The notes under the pieces: model-generated
The model's input: only the letters and a program-made list of their open reading frames with translations
Databases searched by the model: none
Told to the model about the DNA's origin: nothing
Part shown: positions 5,441-10,382 of the stretch, one piece after another
How positions within the stretch are numbered: position 1 is the first letter of the stretch
Layout of the letters: every line of letters starts with the position of its first letter
Source of the DNA: JBDHDH01 sp039591615
GTDB lineage: Bacteria > Gemmatimonadota > Gemmatimonadetes > Gemmatimonadales > GWC2-71-9
DNA: 10,382 nucleotides
Assembly (NCBI GenBank): GCA_039591615.1
Contig: JBDHDH010000121.1
Span: forward strand, 1-10,382
Direction: 5' to 3'
Translations under genes and position numbers: made by a program

Positions 5441-6457
5441 CTATCCGTGCGGAGTCTTCTGCCGCTCCGGCGTCCTCTGCGCCCGCTTCGCAGCCACCTT
5501 CTTTCCCTTACGTGGCTTGACGGCCGTGCCCTGCAGCGCCCCGCGCACCACGTCCGCCAGCATGGCCACGAGGAGCGGATCGTCGTTCGGCATTCGCGCC
5601 CTCGTGACCTCGACGCCGTGCTCCCGACCCATCTGAACCGCATCCCGGTCGAGGTCGTAGAGCACTTCGAGGTGATCCATGACGAACCCCAGGGGGGCCA
5701 GCACGATGGCCCGGTACCCCGTGCCGATGAGCTCTGCCAGCACGTCATTGAGGGCGGGCCCGAGCCACGTCCCCCTCCCCCCACCGGCGCTCTGGTAGGC
5801 GATGCTCCATTGGTGGAGTCCGCATCGTTTCGCCAACGCGCTGGCCGTCTCCTCGAACTGCTTGGGATAGGGATCGCCCCATTCCATGATGCGACCCGGG
5901 AGGCTGTGATTGGTGAACACCACGTAGGGCTCACCATCGATGGAGCGGCGCGCGTCCACGACCCGCCGGTGCCACAGGGCGAGAAACATCGGGTGCAGGT
6001 TCCAATCCCCGGGAAAACACCATTCGATGGGCTTTGGCAGCTCCCGGTTCACCTCGCGGATGAGCTTGTAATACCCCTCGGTGCTCAGGCGCGAACGAAA
6101 CGGGACAAGTGGGAGCCCGATGGCCCGCGAGAATCCTTCTTTGGCGATCCGACGCACGCGGTCCTCGATGGTGGGCGATGAGTGTTTCATGGCCATGAAG
6201 ACCCGGAACGCCCCTGGCGCCGCCAGATCGAGTGCGCGCTGGGTGGCAGTGATGATCCGCGCGGTGATATCGTATAGCGGTGAGCCCCCGACCGCCTGAT
6301 ACCGTTCCCGCAGATTGCGGACCTCGTCGTCCGTCGGAACCGCGTGCCGGTAGAACTGGAGGATGTGGGTCAGGTAGGCCCGCACGCTCTCTTCATCGAG
6401 CGATTGGGCGCTACCGTACGCCATCAATAGGACAGCCGTGCCACGGCGGTCAGGCAT
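5441..6457 (-). CDS. hemH: Ferrochelatase (HemH/CpfC type)
   Basis: The product inserts ferrous iron into a porphyrin at the end of heme synthesis. The 338-residue protein aligns along its length with Bacillus subtilis HemH: LLMAYGSA at 10-17, a KHSSPTIED segment at 91-99, the metal-binding histidine in TNHSLPGRI (His184), YQSAGGGRGTWLGPAL at 221-236, and GFVMDHLEVLYD with Glu264. His and Glu correspond to the catalytic His183 and Glu264 of the Bacillus enzyme. Tyr14 corresponds to Tyr13, a residue associated with coproporphyrin ferrochelatases, so a coproporphyrin III substrate is possible but unproven. I chose ATG at 6457 because an upstream in-frame ATG (6568) would add 37 residues unlike the family. 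The C-terminal tail from about 314 is lysine/arginine-rich, with no iron-sulfur cysteines. The gene diverges from the arsenic fusion gene across 178 bases. Confidence 0.93.
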   Translation of the reverse strand: MPDRRGTAVLLMAYGSAQSLDEESVRAYLTHILQFYRHAVPTDDEVRNLRERYQAVGGSPLYDITARIITATQRALDLAAPGAFRVFMAMKHSSPTIEDRVRRIAKEGFSRAIGLPLVPFRSRLSTEGYYKLIREVNRELPKPIEWCFPGDWNLHPMFLALWHRRVVDARRSIDGEPYVVFTNHSLPGRIMEWGDPYPKQFEETASALAKRCGLHQWSIAYQSAGGGRGTWLGPALNDVLAELIGTGYRAIVLAPLGFVMDHLEVLYDLDRDAVQMGREHGVEVTRARMPNDDPLLVAMLADVVRGALQGTAVKPRKGKKVAAKRAQRTPERQKTPHG

Positions 6458-6558
6458 GGGACCCCGCGCCAGGCACCAGGACGTCACAGCGACGCGACTC
6501 CCACCGGGCCCCACCACCGTCTCGCGCGGGAACTCTCTGGGCGAAAAGGCCGTTGGCC

Positions 6559-6587
6559 ATGCAATCACCGATCGACCGGACTCTCAA
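6559..6587 (-). promoter_or_regulatory. Possible hemH promoter
   Basis: On the minus strand TTGAGA (6587-6582) and TTGCAT (6564-6559) are 17 bases apart. The first matches the -35 consensus at five of six positions, while the second is a poor -10 with three matches. It would give a leader of roughly 95 bases. In the opposite direction I find no convincing box pair for the fusion gene at 6636 in the same interval. Confidence 0.28.
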
Positions 6588-6635
6588 CGCGTCGGGTCGG
6601 GTCATGCGAGACCCCCCCGCACCGAACGTCGACTC

Positions 6636-9113
6636 ATGACAATTACCTTTGGACATCGTACTCCACTGCATCTTCCGCGCCTGCATCTGTTCGAACAGGA
6701 CGGCGTATCTTACGCCGTGGATCCAGAGAGTCCAAACTGGGTGGCTCTCGACGGACCCGGACGCGAGCTCGTCGACTGGATCGCGGCAGCCGGCGGGAAG
6801 CTCACACTCGGCGATCTGGTTGCCTGCCACGCTCGGATGCACCACCTCGAAGCCGGCAATGCCTGGGTGCAGGTCCACGATCTTGCCCATGCATTGGCAC
6901 GAGCCGGCATGCTCTCCCAAGAGGCGTTTGCACGTACGCCGTACCCGGGTCGCTCGTCGCTCATCGCACCGGACGGGCTGCGGGAATTGTGGATCCAGAT
7001 CAACAACGCCTGTAACCTCGCCTGCACGCATTGTCTGGTCTCGTCGGGCCCCGGCAAGGAACCCGGCCTCGCGCCGGAGCGACTCACAGGGCTCCTCGAT
7101 CGCGCGGCGCAGCTGGGGCTCGAGCGGCTCTACCTCACGGGAGGAGAACCGCTCCTCCGCAGAGATCTGGTTGCGCTCATCCGGCGCGCCACAGACCGAC
7201 ACGGTCTCGAGGTCATTGTGCTCACGAATGCCACGATCGTCCAGGGGCGCGTTCGTGAAGGCCTGGCGACGCTCGATCGCTCCCTCGTACGGTTCCAGGT
7301 CTCCGTCGACGGAGCACGCGCCGCGACGAGTGATCGTATACGCGGAGACGGCACCTTCGCTAGGGCCCTGGCTGGGGCACGGGCGCTCGCCGACCTGGGG
7401 TTCGACGTGTCGATCTCCACCGTCACCACCGAAGAGAACCTCGCCGAGCTCCCTGAGCTCCCCGCCGTCGCCAGGTCGGTGGGGGCCAAGAGCCAGCACC
7501 TCATGTGGGCGCATCGGAGGGGTCGGGCGGCGGTCAGCGGCAACGGGTTCTTCCCCTCCGTCGCGGATCTCACGCAGGCGGTCTTGGCGACGGCGGCGAG
7601 CGCCGCCGGCGAGGGGATCGTGCTGGACAACCTGGAATCAGTCAAACGCCGGGTGAACGGCGTACCTGGCGTGAAGTACGATTTGGGGAACGGTGGCTGG
7701 GACTCGCTGTGCGTTTTCCACGACGGCAACGTCTATCCCACCGCTGCCCTCGTCGGCGACACCCGCCTCCTGTGCGGTACCGCGGAGCACGACCTGGGAG
7801 AGATCTTGGCCAGCTCAGCCGTCCTCCGGCAGCTCCGCCAGGCCACGCTGGCTCGAAAGCCATCCATGGAGGCCGACGCGTTTCGGTTTTTCACGGGAGG
7901 CGGTGACTGGGAGCACGCATGGTGGGCTACCGGTGATCCGCTCGGTGAAGACCCCTACTACCCCCTCGCTACGGCTCTCGTCCGCCATGTGATGACGACC
8001 CTCGGCAAAGAGAAACTCGGGCGGCGCAACGGCCGCTCCGGCTATGATGCTCCGCTGGTGCTTCACGCCATGGGGGAGGGAGCAATCGCCTGCGGGACCG
8101 CCGACGGAGCAGCCGCGGAGCGACCCGTGCTCACGCTGCATTCGAATTGCGTGCTCTCGTTCGATGTCGACAGGCCTCGCGCGAAGGTCCGAGAGTTCTA
8201 TGGCGAGGCAGCGGAGCGCCCGCGGGCCGAGCTGTGCTGCCCCACCAAGTACGACGACCAGGCCATCGCGCACATTCCAAGGGACGTCCTCGATCGGTTT
8301 TATGGATGCGGTTCGCCCATCACTACCGCCGGGATTCAGCCAGGCGAGACCGTCGTCGATCTCGGGAGCGGCGCGGGGATCGACGTGTTCATCGCGGCGA
8401 AGCTCGTGGGGCCCACCGGACGCGCCATCGGTATCGACATGACCGATCGCATGCTCGCCATCGCGGCCGAGAACCAGGCCTCGGTGGCGGAAGCGCTGGG
8501 ATACGATGTAGTGGAGTTTCGGAAGGGCTTCTTGGAAGAGATCCCCGTAGAATCAAAGACAGTCGATCTCGTGACCTCCAATTGTGTCGTCAACCTGTCG
8601 CCCGACAAGCCTCGCGTATTCGAGGAGATCTGGCGGATTCTCACTGACCACGGACGCATCGTGATCTCGGATATCGTCAGCGAGCGAGAGGTGCCGCCGC
8701 ATCTCAAGGTGAATCCGCAGCTGTGGGGCGAATGCTTGGTGGGCGCCCTCACGCAGGAAGAGTTCTTGGCGCGCCTCGAGCGGGCGGGGTTCTACGGGCT
8801 TTCGATCCTCGAGCGAACGTACTGGAAGGAGGTGGAGGGGTACCCGTTCTTCTCCCTCACGGTTCGAGGATTCAAGTTCGAGAAAACGGCGGGGTGCGTT
8901 TTCCAGGGCCATCGGGCCGTCTATCTCGGGCCAGGCAAGGCCTTCGCCGACGAGGAGGGGCACCTCTTTCCGAGAAACGAGCCATACGAGATATGCACCG
9001 ACACGGTCGCCAAGCTCTCGCGGCCACCGTACCGAGATATGTTCGCCATCCTCGAGCCCGGCGACGCCACGACGAGCTATGCCTGTTGTGCACCCGGCGA
9101 CGGGTGTTGTTGA
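6636..9113 (+). CDS. PqqD-like / radical SAM / ArsM arsenite methyltransferase fusion
   Basis: One uninterrupted 825-residue protein carries three modules. Residues 5-95 resemble PqqD, a peptide-binding chaperone fold. Residues 115-430 are a radical SAM enzyme with the cluster motif C126-x3-C130-x2-C133 and GGE at 169-171; its SPASM-like end keeps Cys359 and Cys380, but the cysteine after DGNVYP is Thr369 and the CGGGC-like part reads TGGGDWEH (420-427). Residues 515-805 match ArsM/AS3MT: DLGSGAGID (575-583), GIDMTDRML, SNCVVNLSPDK and LWGECLVGAL. Cys534 or 535, Cys558, Cys650 and Cys700 fall at the four arsenic-binding positions (human AS3MT 32, 61, 156, 206). The tail is CCAPGDGCC. ArsM methylates arsenite using SAM and thiols in the cytoplasm. 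The radical SAM half is of unknown specificity; ArsS and ArsL set a precedent for radical SAM enzymes building organoarsenicals, but this one looks PqqE-like. ATG at 6636 begins the PqqD domain; no clear ribosome binding site is seen. An in-frame ATG at 6438 would add 66 unlikely residues. Confidence 0.88.
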   Translation: MTITFGHRTPLHLPRLHLFEQDGVSYAVDPESPNWVALDGPGRELVDWIAAAGGKLTLGDLVACHARMHHLEAGNAWVQVHDLAHALARAGMLSQEAFARTPYPGRSSLIAPDGLRELWIQINNACNLACTHCLVSSGPGKEPGLAPERLTGLLDRAAQLGLERLYLTGGEPLLRRDLVALIRRATDRHGLEVIVLTNATIVQGRVREGLATLDRSLVRFQVSVDGARAATSDRIRGDGTFARALAGARALADLGFDVSISTVTTEENLAELPELPAVARSVGAKSQHLMWAHRRGRAAVSGNGFFPSVADLTQAVLATAASAAGEGIVLDNLESVKRRVNGVPGVKYDLGNGGWDSLCVFHDGNVYPTAALVGDTRLLCGTAEHDLGEILASSAVLRQLRQATLARKPSMEADAFRFFTGGGDWEHAWWATGDPLGEDPYYPLATALVRHVMTTLGKEKLGRRNGRSGYDAPLVLHAMGEGAIACGTADGAAAERPVLTLHSNCVLSFDVDRPRAKVREFYGEAAERPRAELCCPTKYDDQAIAHIPRDVLDRFYGCGSPITTAGIQPGETVVDLGSGAGIDVFIAAKLVGPTGRAIGIDMTDRMLAIAAENQASVAEALGYDVVEFRKGFLEEIPVESKTVDLVTSNCVVNLSPDKPRVFEEIWRILTDHGRIVISDIVSEREVPPHLKVNPQLWGECLVGALTQEEFLARLERAGFYGLSILERTYWKEVEGYPFFSLTVRGFKFEKTAGCVFQGHRAVYLGPGKAFADEEGHLFPRNEPYEICTDTVAKLSRPPYRDMFAILEPGDATTSYACCAPGDGCC
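9091..9110 (+). terminator. Hairpin overlapping the last codons of the fusion gene
   Basis: CACCCG (9091-9096) pairs perfectly with CGGGTG (9101-9106) across the tetraloop GCGA, followed by TTGTTGA that includes the stop codon. It lies within the codons for the CCAPGDGCC tail. The shape (short GC stem, small loop, T-rich end) resembles a weak intrinsic terminator, but it may simply follow from the symmetric Cys-Cys coding ends. Confidence 0.3.
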
Positions 9114-9117
9114 AAGA

Positions 9118-9138
9118 CGGTGAGCGGCGAGCGGTGGG
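9118..9138 (+). repeat. Three heptamers after the fusion gene stop codon
   Basis: Starting four bases after the stop codon, the sequence reads CGGTGAG, CGGCGAG, CGGTGGG in consecutive units of seven. They differ from the CAGTGAG units at 4346 by one to three bases and sit in the same relative place, directly behind a plus-strand stop codon. With only three imperfect units, chance in GC-rich DNA cannot be excluded. Confidence 0.45.
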
Positions 9139-9162
9139 AGATGCCCGCGGCGATGTGGGAGC

Positions 9163-9921
9163 TCAGGCTGCGCGGCGCTGAGTTCGGTGGCGGCCGCCGA
9201 GGAGACGTTCGCGCGCTATCGTGGCGAGAATGGTGACGCCCGCTCGGACCGCGCCCGTGACGGTGCCGCTCACCTTCGAGCGTCCTCGCTGGCGCCGACG
9301 GTAGCGACTGGGGATTTCCTGAATTCGCAAACCCAGGCGGACAGCGCGGATTTGCATCTCGACGGTCCAGCCGAAGTCCGGTGCCTGCATCTGGAAGGCG
9401 CGGACGGTTGCCAGCCGGGCCCCTCGGAAGGGAGCGAGGTCGGTGAATCGGGCCCCCCACAGCGCTGCAATCAGTTTGCACGAGAGCCAGTTGCCGAACC
9501 GCTGCGCGGCTGTCAGGGCCCCCCGCTCACCCGGAACCAGGGTGCGGCTCGCCAGTACGAAATCCGCCTCGCCCCTCACCAGTGGCTCGATGAGGGCGGG
9601 AAGCAGTCGAGGATCGTCACTCGCATCGGCATCGAGAAACACCACGATGTCTTCACCAGACGCCCCTCGCAGCGCATGGAGCGCTGCCAGGCAGGCAGCG
9701 CCATAGCCCACCCTCGACTCGACAATCACCGTGGCGCCACCCTCTCGCGCCAGCATCGCCGTTCGATCGGTCGATCCGTTGTCAACGACGATCACGTCGA
9801 GATCCAGGTCTCCCGGGAGCGCGGCCAGAACATCCGGCAGCGCATCTTCTTCATTGCGAGCCGGAACGACCACGTGAATCGTCGGTGCTGAAACCTGACG
9901 TGACCTTGCGTGCTCAGTCAC
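9163..9921 (-). CDS. Family 2 glycosyltransferase, polyprenyl-phosphate sugar synthase type
   Basis: The 252-residue cytoplasmic GT-A enzyme probably transfers a hexose from a nucleotide sugar to a polyprenyl phosphate at the inner membrane face, as in the DPM1/DPG-synthase group. Visible motifs are HVVVPARNEED (16-26), VVDNGSTDRT (45-54), FLDADASDDP with the metal-binding DxD (95-104), and the acceptor-side segment GWTVEMQIRAVRLGLRIQEIP (184-204) followed by the basic SRYRRRQRGRSKVSG typical of this group. There is no membrane helix. The start is taken as GTG at 9921, which leaves a short N-terminal extension before the first beta strand; GTG at 9873 would remove part of that strand. No ribosome binding site is evident. 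Its 5' end overlaps that of the divergent membrane glycosyltransferase, suggesting joint function. The sugar and lipid cannot be read from sequence. Confidence 0.88.
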   Translation of the reverse strand: MTEHARSRQVSAPTIHVVVPARNEEDALPDVLAALPGDLDLDVIVVDNGSTDRTAMLAREGGATVIVESRVGYGAACLAALHALRGASGEDIVVFLDADASDDPRLLPALIEPLVRGEADFVLASRTLVPGERGALTAAQRFGNWLSCKLIAALWGARFTDLAPFRGARLATVRAFQMQAPDFGWTVEMQIRAVRLGLRIQEIPSRYRRRQRGRSKVSGTVTGAVRAGVTILATIARERLLGGRHRTQRRAA

Positions 9922-10382
9922 GACGGCCGATCGCCGTTCTGGTCGCTCTCGCCGGGATCGAGCTCATCGCCCTCACCGTGCTGGCCCTCGAGGGGACCTT
10001 TCATCTCGAGACCGTGCTCGCGGCCTATGGCATTGCGTTCGTAGCGTACCTGGGGGTCCTCGTTGTCGTCCACCGTGCCGCGCCGCCCGTCTGGATCACG
10101 CTCGCCCTGGCGTTGTTCCTGAGGATTCCCTGGCTGCCTACCGTCCCCACACTCTCGGACGACGTCTGGCGCTATCTCCATGACGGCCGGGCGCAGCTGG
10201 CCGGCGTCAATCCGTATCGGTTTGCGCCGGCGGCCCCCGAGGCATCCGCATACGCGGGCCCCGAACACCCACTCATCAACCATCCGGAACTGCCGACCGT
10301 CTACCCACCGGCCGCACAGGTGACGTTCTTGGTCGCAGCCGTTCTCGGCCCCGGTCTCCTCTCATGGAAGATCGTGCTGCTG
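9900..10382 (+). CDS. GT-C type membrane glycosyltransferase, N-terminal part
   Basis: An open frame of 161 codons runs off the right edge. It has a first membrane helix at about 11-30, a second at about 38-58, a third at about 64-78, then the loop LSDDVWRYLHDG (85-96), GVNPYRFAP (102-110) and INHPELPTVYPP (126-137). This loop, with an acidic pair and a conserved NPY, is typical of DUF2029/GT87-like and mannosyltransferase-type GT-C enzymes, which use polyprenyl-phosphate sugars on the outer face of the membrane; Asp87 or Asp88 is the likely catalytic residue. The start could be GTG at 9900, TTG at 9906 or GTG at 9885; none has a clear ribosome binding site. All three lie inside the opposite gene's 5' end. 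The neighbouring GT2 is a plausible source of its lipid-linked donor. Confidence 0.8.
   Translation, partial: MTLRAQSRRPIAVLVALAGIELIALTVLALEGTFHLETVLAAYGIAFVAYLGVLVVVHRAAPPVWITLALALFLRIPWLPTVPTLSDDVWRYLHDGRAQLAGVNPYRFAPAAPEASAYAGPEHPLINHPELPTVYPPAAQVTFLVAAVLGPGLLSWKIVLL

Noticed and set aside
6458..6635. ArsR-type operator in front of the fusion gene
   Set aside because: I found no convincing dyad of the expected kind in the divergent region, and no arsR gene is in the window.
6450..7514. Open frame of 354 codons on the minus strand opposite the fusion gene
   Set aside because: It overlaps the promoter region and the conserved PqqD-like and radical SAM coding sequence, shows no recognisable protein motif, and such antisense frames are common in GC-rich genes.
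6636..9113. Assignment of the radical SAM half as ArsS or ArsL
   Set aside because: The PqqD-like N-terminus and SPASM-like C-terminal part resemble PqqE-type enzymes; I cannot see the C-terminal domain expected of ArsS, and nothing specifically indicates ArsL.

Overview
This is a high-GC window (roughly 60-65% by eye) whose gene content suggests a Gram-negative environmental bacterium, most likely Gemmatimonadota or a relative. The main clue is the large CBM9-like/DUF5916 outer-membrane barrel protein, a family abundant there and in Bacteroidota. The taxon is an inference, because no rRNA or other marker gene is present.

Layout. Positions 199-593 hold a two-tRNA unit on the minus strand, tRNA-His(GTG) then tRNA-Trp(CCA), with a plausible sigma70-type promoter. 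Upstream on the same strand is gpmA (594-1349), a glycolytic phosphoglycerate mutase. Diverging from it on the plus strand is the 892-residue secreted barrel protein (1657-4335). A 459-base stretch follows without an obvious conserved gene. It holds an eight-copy perfect heptamer array with three decayed copies, an inverted copy of that array, a 46-codon minus-strand ORF behind a perfect Shine-Dalgarno sequence, and a strong inverted repeat at the likely promoter of the next gene. That gene is a VTT/TVP38-type membrane protein (4795-5388). It converges on hemH, a B. subtilis-like ferrochelatase (5441-6457, minus).

The most notable gene is 6636-9113 (plus), divergent from hemH. It encodes one 825-residue polypeptide with a PqqD-like N-terminal domain, a radical SAM domain with a degenerate SPASM-like region, and a complete ArsM/AS3MT-type arsenite methyltransferase carrying all four arsenic-binding cysteine positions and a CC-CC tail. 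The parts suggest two-step, SAM-dependent arsenic chemistry: methylation plus a radical step that may attach a further organic group or act on a peptide carrier. I recognise the parts, but not this combination as a characterised enzyme.

The right edge holds a family-2 glycosyltransferase of polyprenyl-phosphate sugar synthase type (9163-9921, minus). Head-to-head with it, with overlapping 5' ends, is the start of a GT-C type membrane glycosyltransferase (from about 9900, plus) that runs off the window. The pair fits a pathway in which a lipid-linked sugar is made in the cytoplasm and used outside it.

A recurring pattern is a heptamer of consensus C-(A/G)-G-T-G-A-N. It occurs in tandem and sometimes inverted orientation in three intergenic places: between the tRNAs, after the barrel gene and after the fusion gene.
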